Assembly (NCBI GenBank): GCA_003132905.1
Contig: PKZC01000274.1
Span: forward strand, 1-18,390
From: Bryobacterales bacterium
GTDB taxonomy: Bacteria; Acidobacteriota; Terriglobia; Bryobacterales; Bryobacteraceae
Direction of reading: 5' to 3'
DNA: 18,390 nt
Shown: piece after piece, positions 1-9,519 of the stretch
Numbering within the stretch: the first letter of the stretch is position 1
Layout: each line of letters opens with the position of its first letter
Made by a program: the position numbers and the translations under genes
Notes under the pieces: generated by a model
What the model saw: the letters and a program-made list of their open reading frames with translations, nothing else
Databases searched by the model: none
What the model was told of the DNA's origin: nothing

Positions 1-149
1 CCAAACGGCACACCCCAAGCAGCCGAGGCAAAGAAAGGTCCCGGCCATTACTATAAAGGACTAACTGTACGATGTACTAGTTCTAAAGTTCCTGTATTCA
101 ACTGCCGAGTTTGTAAACGTAAGCCACAACATAAAAGGAGGGTTGCGTT
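1..149. other. Upstream region of the two-component operon
   Basis: This stretch leads into the histidine kinase gene. It is richer in A and T than the genes around it, especially from about 50 on. It holds an imperfect inverted repeat at 63-82: AACTGTAC, then GAT, then GTAC-T-AGTT, with one unpaired base in the right arm. It could be a regulator site or a weak hairpin. The strong Shine-Dalgarno AGGAGG lies at 136-141. I see no convincing -35/-10 pair. One + frame is open from base 1 to a TGA at 151-153 and could be the tail of an upstream gene, but its lysine-, arginine- and cysteine-rich translation matches nothing I recognise. Confidence 0.35.
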
Positions 150-1394
150 TTGAGCGTGCAGGGAAGCCCCGTCAGCCCCAGCATTGCGCCACTCGAGGCG
201 TCGGAATCGCTGAAGCTGCTTGATCGCGAAAGCCTGGAGCAACAGCTCCGCGATAGCGAGCGGCATTTTCAGAGCTGGTTCCAGGATGCGCCAGTGGCCT
301 GCCACGAAGTGGATCGCGATGGAGTGATTCTTTGCGTCAATCAGGCCGAATGCGAGCTGTTTGGATTTCGCCAAGAAGAAATGCTCGGCCGCCCCATCTG
401 GGAATTCATGGCGGCGGAAGATCGGGAGAAAACGCGAGTGGGCTTGCTGCGGCGCATCGCCGATGAGCAGCCTCTGGTACCGCTGGAACGCGAATACAAG
501 CGCCGCGACGGCAGCTCGGTGGTGATGGAGATCCACCAAAAGCGCATCCGCGACGCGGCCGGCCAGCCAATTGGCCTGCGCACGTTTTTGCTGGACATCA
601 CGCAGCGCAAGCGCGCGGAAACAACCCTGCTGGAACAAGCCGATAAACTTTCGCGGTCGAACGCCGAGCTCGAGCAGTTTGCCTACGTCGCCTCGCACGA
701 TCTGCAAGAGCCCCTGCGCAAGATCCAAGCGTTTGGCGACCGGCTGAAAACCAAGTACGAAGCGGCCCTGGGTCCGGAGGGTCTGGATTATCTGACGCGC
801 ATGCAGAACGCGGCGGCGCGCATGCAAATCCTGATTCAAGACCTGCTCAGCTTGTCGCGCGTGACCAGCAATTCCAAGCCGTTTACTGCCGTCGATCTGG
901 GCGACGTGATCCGCACTGTAGTTTCCGATCTTGAAATGCGCATCCATGACGCGAATGGAAGCGTGGACATCGGCCCGCTGCCCGTGATTTTCGGAGATCG
1001 TGGGCAGATGGCGCAGCTGTTCCAGAACCTGATTGGCAACGGATTGAAGTTTCGCAAGCCGGGCGAGAGTCCGGTGGTCAAAATTGAGAGCGAGATCCAA
1101 GCGTTCGCGAGTGGAGCCCCTGGCTGGCAGATCACCGTGCAAGACAATGGCATCGGCTTCGACGAAAAGTATCGCGACCGCATCTTTCAAATCTTCCAGC
1201 GCCTGCACGGGCGCAGTGAATACGAAGGAACGGGCATTGGCCTGGCCATCTGCCGCAAAATCGTGGACCGGCACGGCGGCGTGATCACGGCGCATAGCTC
1301 ACCGGGGGCGGGGGCAAAGTTCATTATCCTGATGCCGCAGCCGGGCAACATGGGAACGAGCGCGGGAACGCAGGGAGACAACCAAGATGAATAG
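150..1394 (+). CDS. PAS-domain sensor histidine kinase (cytoplasmic)
   Basis: A soluble histidine kinase of 414 residues that should autophosphorylate on a histidine and pass the phosphate to a receiver domain. A PAS domain spans about residues 33-155, ending in the usual LDITQRKRAE linker. A HisKA dimerisation helix follows with the H-box FAYVASHDLQEPLR, His183 being the phosphorylated residue. This H-box type is common in phytochrome-like kinases. The ATPase domain shows the N-box (N293, N296), DNGIGF (332-337), an F-box near 346 and EGTGIGLAI (359-367), so it looks intact. There is no membrane segment. The start is TTG at 150, fixed by AGGAGG at 136-141 with an 8-base gap. It overlaps the response regulator gene by 8 bases. 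The signal sensed by the PAS domain cannot be read from the sequence. Confidence 0.93.
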   Translation: MSVQGSPVSPSIAPLEASESLKLLDRESLEQQLRDSERHFQSWFQDAPVACHEVDRDGVILCVNQAECELFGFRQEEMLGRPIWEFMAAEDREKTRVGLLRRIADEQPLVPLEREYKRRDGSSVVMEIHQKRIRDAAGQPIGLRTFLLDITQRKRAETTLLEQADKLSRSNAELEQFAYVASHDLQEPLRKIQAFGDRLKTKYEAALGPEGLDYLTRMQNAAARMQILIQDLLSLSRVTSNSKPFTAVDLGDVIRTVVSDLEMRIHDANGSVDIGPLPVIFGDRGQMAQLFQNLIGNGLKFRKPGESPVVKIESEIQAFASGAPGWQITVQDNGIGFDEKYRDRIFQIFQRLHGRSEYEGTGIGLAICRKIVDRHGGVITAHSSPGAGAKFIILMPQPGNMGTSAGTQGDNQDE

Positions 1395-1857
1395 ATTCGG
1401 AAAACCCATCACCATCCTGTACGCCGACGACGACGCCGAAGATCGCATGCTGGTGAAAGAAGCCTGGGAAGAGAACCGGCTGGCCAACGAGCTGCACTTT
1501 GTCGAAGACGGCGAAGAGCTGCTGGATTACTTGCGGCGCAACGGCAAGTACGCCGATTTGCAGGGCTCGCCACTGCCGGGAATAATTCTGCTAGACCTCA
1601 ACATGCCGAGGAAAGACGGCCGCGAGGCGCTGGAGGAGATCAAGGCCGACCCGCGGCTACGATCGATTCCGGTGGTGGTACTGACCACGTCGAAGGCGGA
1701 GGAAGACATTCTTCGCGCCTACGATCTGGGCGTCAATTCTTTCATTCTCAAACCGGTGACCTTCGAATCGCTGGTGGATATCACAAAGACTTTGAGCAAG
1801 TATTGGTTCGAAGTCGTCGAGCTGCCGTCGAGCAGCGCCCAGGATGAGGCCGCCTAA
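1387..1857 (+). CDS. Single-domain response regulator (Rcp1-like receiver)
   Basis: A stand-alone receiver protein of 156 residues, the likely phosphate acceptor for the adjacent kinase. All catalytic positions are present: the acidic pocket D14-D16, phospho-acceptor D70 in LLDLNMP, T100/T101 and K122 in the LKP motif. The insert between the second helix and third strand and the [14 protein letters not shown] pattern are typical of the Rcp1 group that partners phytochrome-type kinases. There is no output domain, so it acts by protein contact or as a relay. The ATG lies inside the end of the kinase gene (8-base overlap) and is preceded by GGGAG at 1373-1377, so translation is probably coupled. 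Its own end overlaps the next gene by 14 bases. Confidence 0.93.
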   Translation: MNRFGKPITILYADDDAEDRMLVKEAWEENRLANELHFVEDGEELLDYLRRNGKYADLQGSPLPGIILLDLNMPRKDGREALEEIKADPRLRSIPVVVLTTSKAEEDILRAYDLGVNSFILKPVTFESLVDITKTLSKYWFEVVELPSSSAQDEAA

Positions 1858-3118
1858 AGACTCTTCAGTCCCCGACCCGGACACACGAGCGCTACGCGTT
1901 CTCATCGCCGACGATGATGAGGACGACTATGTCCTGACGCGCGATCTGCTGCTGCGCATCGGGCGGCCTCGATTCCAGCTGGATTGGACGCCGTCTTATG
2001 AAGGCGCGCTCGCAGCCATCGAGCTGAATCAGCACGACGTTTATTTATTCGATTATCATCTGGGGCATTCCGACGGCCTGGAACTGCTGCGGGAAGCCAT
2101 GGCGCGGGGCTGCAAAGCGCCCATCATTCTGCTGACCGGCAACGACAACTGGGAAACCGACGTGGAGGCGATGAAGGCGGGCGCCGCAGATTACCTGGTG
2201 AAGGGACAGCTGGACGCGCGTTTGCTGGAGCGCTCGATCCGGTATGCGCTCGAGCGCACGCGGGCGCAAGCTGAGTTACTCGAGTACGCGCACGAGATCG
2301 AGCGCAAGAATCGAGATTTGGCGCAGGCCGTGAAAGTGTCGCAGGAGGCCACGAAACTCAAGAGCCAATTCCTGGCGAACGTGAGCCATGAAATCCGCAC
2401 GCCGATGAATGGCGTGCTTGGAATGACGGAGCTGCTCTTAGATACCGACCTGACGGAGGAACAGCGGGATTACGCCGAGACGGCATTTCGATCGGGTGAA
2501 GCGCTGCTTGAAATCATCGACAGCATTTTGGATTTGTCGAAGATGGAAGCGGGCAAGCTGCAGTTGGAAGTGGTGGATTTCAGCCCAGCCGAAGTGCTGC
2601 ACGAAGTTCTGAAACTGGTTTCCGGTCGTGCGCGCGGAAAAGGCCTCACCGTGAACGCCGCGGTTTCAGACCATGCCCAGGGCGTGCTGCGGGGCGATCC
2701 GGCGCGGCTGCGCCAGGTGCTGCTCAACCTGGTGGCCAATGCGATCAAGTTCACAGAGCGCGGCGCAGTGGTGGTGCGGGTGAACGTGGCGGAGGTTTCA
2801 GAACACGGCGTGCGGCTGTTGTTTGAAGTGGAGGACACCGGCATCGGCCTCGCGCCCGATGCGCTGGCGCGCTTGTTCCAGCCTTTTGTACAAGCCGATG
2901 GATCCATCACCCGCAAGTATGGCGGCACCGGCCTGGGGCTCGCCATCTGCAAGCAGCTCATCGAAATGATGGGCGGGCGCGTGGGCGTGGATAGCGAACC
3001 GGACAAGGGCTCGCGGTTTTGGTTTACGGCGCGTTTTCAACACTCGCAGGTTGCTACGCCGTCGCCAGCGCCGCAAGAACAAGCATCATCCCCACACGCC
3101 GCTCTCGCCAAACTTTAA
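1844..3118 (+). CDS. Receiver-histidine kinase hybrid
   Basis: A 424-residue soluble protein with an N-terminal receiver domain (about 17-135: acidic D23-D25, phospho-acceptor D70, T98, K120). A short coiled-coil linker (about 138-172) joins it to a HisKA domain with the H-box [14 protein letters not shown] (His182) and an ATPase domain: N-box N295/N299, DTGIGL 331-336, GGTGLGLAI 360-368. The catalytic positions look intact. The N-terminal receiver may gate the kinase in response to phosphate from the upstream pair. The classic C-terminal receiver of BarA-like hybrids is absent; the last 25 residues are a low-complexity Pro/Ala/Ser tail. The ATG at 1844 overlaps the previous gene by 14 bases and has no clear Shine-Dalgarno, so it probably depends on coupling. 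It ends tail to tail with the secreted-protein operon, the two stops sharing bases 3115-3118. Confidence 0.92.
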   Translation: MRPPKDSSVPDPDTRALRVLIADDDEDDYVLTRDLLLRIGRPRFQLDWTPSYEGALAAIELNQHDVYLFDYHLGHSDGLELLREAMARGCKAPIILLTGNDNWETDVEAMKAGAADYLVKGQLDARLLERSIRYALERTRAQAELLEYAHEIERKNRDLAQAVKVSQEATKLKSQFLANVSHEIRTPMNGVLGMTELLLDTDLTEEQRDYAETAFRSGEALLEIIDSILDLSKMEAGKLQLEVVDFSPAEVLHEVLKLVSGRARGKGLTVNAAVSDHAQGVLRGDPARLRQVLLNLVANAIKFTERGAVVVRVNVAEVSEHGVRLLFEVEDTGIGLAPDALARLFQPFVQADGSITRKYGGTGLGLAICKQLIEMMGGRVGVDSEPDKGSRFWFTARFQHSQVATPSPAPQEQASSPHAALAKL

Positions 3119-5586
3119 GGCGTCGTGCAAGCGGTAATGGAGTAAGCATTCTGTGCCGTCGAAAGATTCGTGAATCGCGGTATCGGAGCCGTCGGACTAG
3201 CGGTGCCATAGGTGCCGATCGGTGCCAGCGCCGTGGTGGCCATCACCCGTCCGGTGCCTGGCACATTCTGGAACGCAACCGCAAAAGGAATCGTCCCGGA
3301 TTCCTCCACAGTCGGATCGGTGTAAATCACCTCGTAGACTGCATAAGCCGTCGAGCCGTTCAGGCTGGCTTCGGCAACCGGCGTGGTGCCAATGGTTGCG
3401 GTGGAGGCAACCGGCTCGTAACCGGCTGCCGACTTTCCGTTGTGGTCCGCCTGTACCAGCTGAAGCTCCCCGGCCAGAGATCCGGGTGGGTATTCGCCCG
3501 TCAGCGTCACGGTAGTGGGAACGAACAGCTCCGTACCGGCGCTAAGTGGACCAACCGAGATCAAAATTCGCTTTCCAAAATCCGCCAGGCCAAGCGTCGG
3601 AGCGGCGGTGAACAAACTGGGGGAATAGAAACCGGTCTCGGTGAGGTATTGGAAGCCGGGCACATTCTGTTCAGCGAGCGCGGGCGGAAACTCAGGTCCG
3701 AAAAGCGCGGTCCCGTAGTTGCGGAACCAGAACTGCTGAAGAACGCTCTCAGTCACGTGCACGCTGAAATCAAAAGCGGCGGTTCCCGTTTTGCCGAGCA
3801 GAACCGCATTGTGAGGTGGGCACTGTGGGATGGAAGAAGTGGTAATGGTTGCCGGAGCTGCCAGGATAGAGTTCCCCACCAACGGCGACCCGTTTGCCAG
3901 CGGGACTGCATTGTTCCCTTGGATCGTCACCGTAGCCCGCACTGTGATGGGGGCCACCACCGTGGGCACGCCCAATTGCGAGACATTGGCTCGAACGTTC
4001 GTCAGCCGAATGGTGCGTGTATTGTTCACTCCCGGTGGATCGATCGGAATCTTCCACTGCAGTTCGTCGTTCGAGACTTGCTTGGCCACGAAAACATTCG
4101 GTTGGGCCTCGTAGGGGCTGGGGCTTCCTCCGCTGCCCTTCTCGACACACTTGGAGCCGAGAGGCTTGCAGAGAATCTGAGGCGGCGTGGAAGCTCCCCG
4201 GACGGCGCTGGATGGAATTGGGTTGGCGGGAAAAGCATCGTCGATGATCAGCAACGCTTCGGATAATTCACTGGCCTCGGGTAAGCTGCGGCTGGTGATA
4301 TTGGTGTTCAACGTCAAGGAGATTGTGTATTCAGGGATAGATTCGTTTTCCGGGGTTGGAATGCCACCGGTGCACTTCAGCACCACATCGCCCACCAGTT
4401 CAGCCAGGCCTTCGGCGTTGACGAGCGTAGGAATGGTTTGGCTTGCGGTGCAGGAGAGTCCGGCAACACCAGGCGAGGTCAATTCCCAGCTGTCGTTCAG
4501 ATAGCCGCTGGCGTTGCGGCCCGCGAAGATGGTCATACGGCGGCTGGCCGAATCGAAGATCGCGATATGGCCGCTTCTGGCCGGCGGCGGCGTATCTTTC
4601 GGATTGAGTATGACCCAAGATGGAGTTCCCAATCCCGTCGCGTTCGTAAGACTCCATACGTCGTGCAAATAATTTCCCGAAGCTCCTACTCCCCCGAATA
4701 TCAGCATTCGCCCGCCCGTTGCATCATAGACCGCCGAAGCAAACGAGCGGGGAGGAGGCGGCGCTCCAGCCGGGGAAATGATCTGCCAGGAGCTCAAGAA
4801 TGGGCTGGGAATTGTGTTCAGTGTCCAGACGCCATTGGTCGCCTGGCAAGTCCCATCCGCCTGGCCCAATCCGCCGAAGGCGGTCAACACTCCTGTAACG
4901 GGATCGTAGACTGACGCTCCCCCGTTTCGTCCCGGAGGCGCGTTGCCGAGATTATTGCTCGTGGACCAGGCAGGCGCACCGCCCAATCCGTTGGCGTTCG
5001 AGAGCACCCACGCATCGGACAACGTGGAGCAGGGGTCGGGACTTCCATCCTGACCGCCGAAGATCATCAGCCAATTTCGCGCCGGGTCATACGCGGCGAG
5101 ACTGTTGGTGCGTGCCGAGGGCGGGGTTCCGGCCGAAAGCTCGGTCCAGACGGGCGTGCCTCCCAATCCGTTTGCGTTGCTCAATACCCAGGCGTCGTTG
5201 AGTGCCGGTACGCAAGAGCCACCGCAGCCGCCGAAGATGATCAGACGATTGTTGCTGGAGTCATAGACCGTGGAATGTCCCGAACGCGCGGGAGGCGATC
5301 CGGCTGCGCCGTTGGGAATCAGGTTGACCCATTGAGGCGTGGCGCCCGATCCGTCGGCATTCACCAACACCCAAACGTCATTCAGATTTTTGCCGCTATG
5401 ATTCCGGCCGCCGAATACGATCATCCGATCGCTGGCGGGATCGAAAACGCCGGGCGCGCCGTTCAATCCACGAGCGGCTGGCGTTGTGCCGGTTGGCGAC
5501 AGTGGATTCCAGGATTGCGCAAAAGCAAAATTCGCGGCTAGGGAAGCAGTCAGGAAGCAGGCGCTAAGAAAAGTTCGCATTGTCAT
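3115..5586 (-). CDS. Secreted six-blade Kelch propeller protein with C-terminal six-cysteine domain (paralog 3)
   Basis: An exported protein of 823 residues, last gene of the operon. A signal peptide ends at about AFA-Q24. Six Kelch-type blades follow, with FGG turns at residues 58, 118, 176, 237 and 297 and a variant FAG at 354, spaced 57-61 apart. Each blade has the ARSGH...YD start and a LND-W-VL end, giving a predicted beta-propeller, usually a binding module. From about 378 to the end is a second domain shared with both upstream genes, with cysteines at 379, 405, 473, 480, 589 and 820 conserved among the three. I do not recognise a named family for it. Start choice: AAGGA at 5590-5594 overlaps the upstream stop. 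It lies only 3 bases from the ATG at 5586 but 9 from the in-frame ATG at 5580, so translation may begin at 5580 (MRTFLSAC). Confidence 0.88.
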   Translation of the reverse strand: MTMRTFLSACFLTASLAANFAFAQSWNPLSPTGTTPAARGLNGAPGVFDPASDRMIVFGGRNHSGKNLNDVWVLVNADGSGATPQWVNLIPNGAAGSPPARSGHSTVYDSSNNRLIIFGGCGGSCVPALNDAWVLSNANGLGGTPVWTELSAGTPPSARTNSLAAYDPARNWLMIFGGQDGSPDPCSTLSDAWVLSNANGLGGAPAWSTSNNLGNAPPGRNGGASVYDPVTGVLTAFGGLGQADGTCQATNGVWTLNTIPSPFLSSWQIISPAGAPPPPRSFASAVYDATGGRMLIFGGVGASGNYLHDVWSLTNATGLGTPSWVILNPKDTPPPARSGHIAIFDSASRRMTIFAGRNASGYLNDSWELTSPGVAGLSCTASQTIPTLVNAEGLAELVGDVVLKCTGGIPTPENESIPEYTISLTLNTNITSRSLPEASELSEALLIIDDAFPANPIPSSAVRGASTPPQILCKPLGSKCVEKGSGGSPSPYEAQPNVFVAKQVSNDELQWKIPIDPPGVNNTRTIRLTNVRANVSQLGVPTVVAPITVRATVTIQGNNAVPLANGSPLVGNSILAAPATITTSSIPQCPPHNAVLLGKTGTAAFDFSVHVTESVLQQFWFRNYGTALFGPEFPPALAEQNVPGFQYLTETGFYSPSLFTAAPTLGLADFGKRILISVGPLSAGTELFVPTTVTLTGEYPPGSLAGELQLVQADHNGKSAAGYEPVASTATIGTTPVAEASLNGSTAYAVYEVIYTDPTVEESGTIPFAVAFQNVPGTGRVMATTALAPIGTYGTASPTAPIPRFTNLSTAQNAYSITACTTP

Positions 5587-5592
5587 GGGTCC

Positions 5593-8046
5593 TTAAGGAG
5601 CTGGGCAACTAGTAATGGAATAGGCTGGTTGGGCCGTCGAAATATTGGTGAATCGCGGGATGGGAGAGGTTTCGTCAGCGGTGACGACCGTGTCCAGCGG
5701 CGCGAGCGTCGTGGTGGCCATCACTTCTCCGATGGCGGGCTTATTGGTGAACGCCACGGCAATAGGTATGGTGAAGGTTTCCAGGACACCAAAATTGGAG
5801 TAAATGACTTCGTAGATTGCATAAGCCGTCGAGCCAGAAACGCTCGCTTTGGCAACCGGCGTGGTCCCAATCAGCGCGGTAGAGGCGATGGGTTCGTAGC
5901 CCGGAGCGGATTTTCCGTTCGAGTCCGCTTGGATGAGTTGGAGCTGTCCAGCAGGAGTCCCTTCTCCGTATGGGCCAGTGAGCGTGATTGTCGTAGGAAC
6001 GAATAAGTGCGTACCGGCTGGGACGGAGCCTAATGAGACGCGAATTCGGGTGCCGAAATCGGCCAACCCGAGCGTGGGAGCGGACGGGAATAGGCTAGGG
6101 GAATAGAATCCAGTCTCAGTGCGGTAATTGAAACCAGGCACATTTTGCTCGAGGAGCGCTGGCGGGAACTCTGGTCCGAAAAGTTCGGTTCCGTAGTTGC
6201 GGAAGTTGAACGAACGAGTAGATCCCTCCGTTACTTGAACGCTGAAGTCGAACGCGGATGTTCCCGATCCTCCAAGGAGAGCCGCGTTATGGGGTTCGCA
6301 CTGCAGGATGGAGGCGGGAGGGTCTAAGCTTATCAGCGTGCCCGGTTGGTTGGCCCCTACATCCAACGACTGTGAGCGAGCGACCGGTACTGTCGGAACT
6401 CCTTGCAGTTCCACGGTCGCTTGCACAAAAATGAGGGTGAATCCCAATGGAATACCCAGTTTGGCGGCATCGGCTCGCACATTGGTCAGCCGAATTATCC
6501 GGGTGAAGTTCGCGCCTGGTGGATCGATCGGAACCTTCCATTCGAGCGTGTTGACGCCGGTTTGCTTTCCTGCGAAGACGTTGGGTTGAGTCTTGTAAGG
6601 GTTCGGTGTGCCTCCGGTGCCGATCGCGGTACAGTACGAGCCGAGTGGCGCGCACAGGATCTGAGGCGGATTATCTGAGCCAGCAAACTCATTTGGTGGG
6701 ATCGGACTCACGGGAAAGGGCTCGTCGATCATCAGCAGCGCTTCGGACAGGTTGGGCACCTCCGGCAAGCGGCGGCTAGTGACATTTGTATTTAGCGAGT
6801 AAGTGAGTGTGTACTCGGGAATCGGTTTTCCAAGGGGAGTGGGTGTGCCGCCAGTGCAGTTCAGCACGACGTCGCCCATCAGTTCGGCAATTCCTTCGGC
6901 GCGAGAGGCGTTGGGGAAGACAGTAGTCGCGCAGGACATTCCGGAAAGGCCAGGCACGTTCAGAACCCAGGTATCATTCAGCACTCCGCCGGCATCGCCT
7001 CCGCCGAAGATGGTCATGCGCTGATGAGCGGAATCCAGAACGGCCGCTTGCCCACTCCTTGCCGGGGGTGGCCCGTCTTTCGGCGTAATTTGGGTCCACG
7101 CTCCGAAGAAGTTCCAGACATCATTCAAGTAGTTGCCGGAAGCGTCCACGCCCCCGAACAGAAGTGTTTCTCCGCTGATCGCATCGAAAACTAGGGAGGC
7201 GAACGCTCGGGCTGGGGGAGCGTCGCCTTGCACTGGAAAGTGTTCAGCGGTGGAATAAGTTCCGTAGATCTCCCACACTTCGTTCGTGGCGGCGCAGGTT
7301 CCGTTGACCATTCCTATGCCGCCGAACACAATGATGCCGTCGGATGTATAGACAGCTGCCGCACCATTTTGCCCCGTCGGAAAGCTAGTAATCTCCTGAG
7401 TTTTTGCCCAGGCGGCCGCTCCGCCGATCCCGTTGGCGTTGGAAAGCGACCATAGGTCGGGAAAGGAGGAACACGGATTTGCGCTGCCGTCTTGCCCGCC
7501 GAACACAATCAGCCGATCGTTCACCGCATCGTAAGCAACGGCGGCGTTGGTTCGCGCTGCCGGTCCGCCGGAAGCCTCCAGTTGGGTCCAGACCGGCGTT
7601 CCTCCCAATCCATTCGCATTGCTCAACACCCAAACGTCATTGAGCACCGGGACGCAATAGCCGCCGCAGCCTCCGAAAACGATCAAGCGGTTATTCGCGG
7701 AATCATAGACCGCCGAGTGTCCCGAGCGTGCGGGGGGCGAACCGGCCGCGCCGTTGGGAATCAGTTTCACCCATTGATGCGCGCCAATTCCGTTGGCATT
7801 CACCAGCACCCAAACATCGTTCAGATTCTTTCCTTCGCGATCGCGTCCGCCGAATACGATCATTCGATTGCTTGCGGGGTCATAAGCGCCAGGTGCGCCA
7901 TTCATGCTCCGCCCCACCGGCGCGGTACCAGCCGGGAAGGAAAGGTGACTCCAAGACTGCGCAAAGGCCGAGTGAGCCGCGAGAGCGGCAATCACGAAAC
8001 AGGCGTTTAAAACTGGTCGAGTTTTCGCCACTGTTTGAGTACTCAT
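5593..8046 (-). CDS. Secreted six-blade Kelch propeller protein with C-terminal six-cysteine domain (paralog 2)
   Basis: An exported protein of 817 residues, middle gene of the operon and close paralog of the gene at 3115-5586. The signal peptide runs MSTQTVAKTRPVL to AFA-QSW. The propeller again has six blades ending in FGG turns. Blades one to three are nearly superimposable on the paralog, while blades four and five have diverged in sequence and loop length. The C-terminal domain keeps the same six cysteines and the shared blocks ILCxPLGxxC, GFYSPSLF and IPRFTNxSTAQ. I chose the ATG at 8046 because it overlaps the upstream stop as TGATG, a typical coupling junction. A TTG at 8061 would add five residues but has no Shine-Dalgarno. 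Its stop (5593-5595) overlaps the Shine-Dalgarno of the next gene. A surface or extracellular binding role is likely; the ligand is unknown. Confidence 0.87.
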   Translation of the reverse strand: MSTQTVAKTRPVLNACFVIAALAAHSAFAQSWSHLSFPAGTAPVGRSMNGAPGAYDPASNRMIVFGGRDREGKNLNDVWVLVNANGIGAHQWVKLIPNGAAGSPPARSGHSAVYDSANNRLIVFGGCGGYCVPVLNDVWVLSNANGLGGTPVWTQLEASGGPAARTNAAVAYDAVNDRLIVFGGQDGSANPCSSFPDLWSLSNANGIGGAAAWAKTQEITSFPTGQNGAAAVYTSDGIIVFGGIGMVNGTCAATNEVWEIYGTYSTAEHFPVQGDAPPARAFASLVFDAISGETLLFGGVDASGNYLNDVWNFFGAWTQITPKDGPPPARSGQAAVLDSAHQRMTIFGGGDAGGVLNDTWVLNVPGLSGMSCATTVFPNASRAEGIAELMGDVVLNCTGGTPTPLGKPIPEYTLTYSLNTNVTSRRLPEVPNLSEALLMIDEPFPVSPIPPNEFAGSDNPPQILCAPLGSYCTAIGTGGTPNPYKTQPNVFAGKQTGVNTLEWKVPIDPPGANFTRIIRLTNVRADAAKLGIPLGFTLIFVQATVELQGVPTVPVARSQSLDVGANQPGTLISLDPPASILQCEPHNAALLGGSGTSAFDFSVQVTEGSTRSFNFRNYGTELFGPEFPPALLEQNVPGFNYRTETGFYSPSLFPSAPTLGLADFGTRIRVSLGSVPAGTHLFVPTTITLTGPYGEGTPAGQLQLIQADSNGKSAPGYEPIASTALIGTTPVAKASVSGSTAYAIYEVIYSNFGVLETFTIPIAVAFTNKPAIGEVMATTTLAPLDTVVTADETSPIPRFTNISTAQPAYSITSCPAP

Positions 8047-9512
8047 CAAGGCGTCGGGCAACTAAGGATGGAATAGAATTCTTGAGCAGTGGAAGCGTTT
8101 GCAAAACGAGGAATGGGAGAACTATTGTCGGCTGTTCGGGCCGCGCTGAGGGGAGCAAGCGATGTGATTCCCGTCACTATTCCCGTCGCGGGCACATCGG
8201 TGAACGCAACGGCGAAAGGTATGGTCACCGTTTCAATCTTGGTTGGATAGGCGGCCACCACTTCGTAAGTGGCATAAGCGGTGGAACCGGAAACACTGGC
8301 TTCGGCGACTCCCACTCCATCAATCCTGGCGGCAAAAGTAATCGGCTTATAGCCTGGTGCGGAGTCCCCATTTTCATCGGCATGAATCAGCCTCAGCGCG
8401 CCCCCTGTTGGATTGCCGAGCGAGTCAAGCATCGCGATATGGGTGGGAAGGAACAGATGCGTACCGCTGCTGACCGGACCCAGCGAGATGTGAATCCGCG
8501 TGCCAAAATCGGCCAGGCCGAGCGTGGGGGCAGTGGTGAACAAGCTGGGAGAATAAAAGCCCGTCTCGGTAGAGTATGCATAGCCCGGCACGTTTTGTTC
8601 GACCAATAGGGAAGCGGGCCCAAGAACGGTTCCGTAGTTCCGGATCTGAAAGGCGTTGGAAAAGTTCTCTTCCACTTGGACACTAAAATCAAATTTGGCC
8701 TTGCCCGTGCCTCCCAGAAGAACAGCATTATGCGGTTCACATTGCTTGATGGGTTTGCTCGGAACCGCGCTTGTCACGGTTCCCGGCAGAACGGTCGCCA
8801 CAACTACCTCCGGATTTTCGAGAATCACCGGCTGCGATCCTTGGATTCCGATCAAAGCGAAGATCTGGGTGGGGATCAGACCAGAGGAGGCGCCGAGTAT
8901 AGCGGGATCGGCGCGGAGGTTAGTCAACCGAAGAGTACGAGTACCGCTGGTACCAGGAGGATCGAGCGGAATCGTCCATTGAAACGAGTTGACGCTCTCT
9001 TGCTTTCCAACGAAGACGTTGGGTTGCGTTTGGTAAGGGCTCGATCCGGAGCCAGTGCCCTTCTCCGCGCAGATCGAACCGAGGGGCATGCAGAGAATCT
9101 GCGGCGGGGCGCCAGGGAGAGGAGTGGCTCCGGATGGCACGGGGTTTCGAGGAAACGCCTCGTCGACGATCACCAGCGCTTCGGAAAGACCGGAGCCCTT
9201 CAGCAGACGGCGGCTGGTGACATCGGTATTGAGCGACAAAGTGATCTTGTGTTCTGGAATCGCAATTCCCTTGGGAGTTTTAGTGCCGCCTGTGCAATTC
9301 AGAATCACGTCGCTGACCTGTTCGGTAAGGCCTTCGGCGCGGACCTCACTTGGTCCCACGGCCGCGCTGCAAACCAACGGAGTAGTCTGGGCAGACGCGG
9401 AGCATGCTAACAGGGATGTAACGGTCAGCAGAAATAGCCCTGGAATCGTCCAGTTTTGTAAATGATTTCTATGTTTTGACAGTATAATGGCGCACCATTT
9501 ACCTGAAAGCAT
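8046..9512 (-). CDS. Secreted stand-alone six-cysteine domain protein (paralog 1, no Kelch part)
   Basis: An exported protein of 488 residues from the ATG at 9512. It is collinear with the C-terminal ~440 residues of the two downstream genes but lacks the Kelch propeller. The N-terminus has a long basic region, then a hydrophobic core LFLLTVTSLLACSASAQ. Cleavage at SAQ-TT (signal peptidase I) is likely, though LLAC also resembles a weak lipobox. The six family cysteines are C48, C73, C141, C148, C258 and C485, so the disulfide framework is probably shared. Blocks in common include [29 protein letters not shown] and GSTAYATYEV. A longer frame reaches a GTG at 9584, but that is upstream of the predicted promoter and would place extra residues before the signal peptide. 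First gene of the operon; its stop overlaps the next start as TGATG. Confidence 0.82.
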   Translation of the reverse strand: MLSGKWCAIILSKHRNHLQNWTIPGLFLLTVTSLLACSASAQTTPLVCSAAVGPSEVRAEGLTEQVSDVILNCTGGTKTPKGIAIPEHKITLSLNTDVTSRRLLKGSGLSEALVIVDEAFPRNPVPSGATPLPGAPPQILCMPLGSICAEKGTGSGSSPYQTQPNVFVGKQESVNSFQWTIPLDPPGTSGTRTLRLTNLRADPAILGASSGLIPTQIFALIGIQGSQPVILENPEVVVATVLPGTVTSAVPSKPIKQCEPHNAVLLGGTGKAKFDFSVQVEENFSNAFQIRNYGTVLGPASLLVEQNVPGYAYSTETGFYSPSLFTTAPTLGLADFGTRIHISLGPVSSGTHLFLPTHIAMLDSLGNPTGGALRLIHADENGDSAPGYKPITFAARIDGVGVAEASVSGSTAYATYEVVAAYPTKIETVTIPFAVAFTDVPATGIVTGITSLAPLSAARTADNSSPIPRFANASTAQEFYSILSCPTP

Positions 9513-9519
9513 AGGTAAA
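9498..9519. promoter_or_regulatory. Inverted repeat over the operon start (candidate operator)
   Basis: TTTACCT (9498-9504) and AGGTAAA (9513-9519) form perfect 7-base arms around an 8-base centre. The site lies directly downstream of the predicted -10 box (9520-9525) and contains the ATG at 9512. Transcription should begin inside the right arm, so a DNA operator is more likely than an RNA hairpin. No cognate regulator is evident next to it. Confidence 0.4.

Noticed and set aside
1..153. Possible tail of an upstream + strand gene, ending TTGA over the kinase start
   Set aside because: The overlap is of the right kind, but the last 30 codons are AT-rich, the translation matches nothing and it reads through a strong Shine-Dalgarno. 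Sequence left of the window would settle it.
51..1295. Long - strand open frame (414 codons) opposite the PAS kinase
   Set aside because: The + strand frame has complete kinase motifs and a strong Shine-Dalgarno; the antisense translation has no recognisable domain and arises from GC-rich codon structure. The equal length is a coincidence.
3019..4266. Long + strand open frame (415 codons) overlapping the Kelch gene
   Set aside because: It is antisense to a gene with clear paralogs, and its translation is arginine-, glycine- and serine-rich with no domain.
9476..9488. TTGACA and TATAAT on the + strand
   Set aside because: The two hexamers are only one base apart, so they cannot act as one promoter. 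No + strand gene starts near them.
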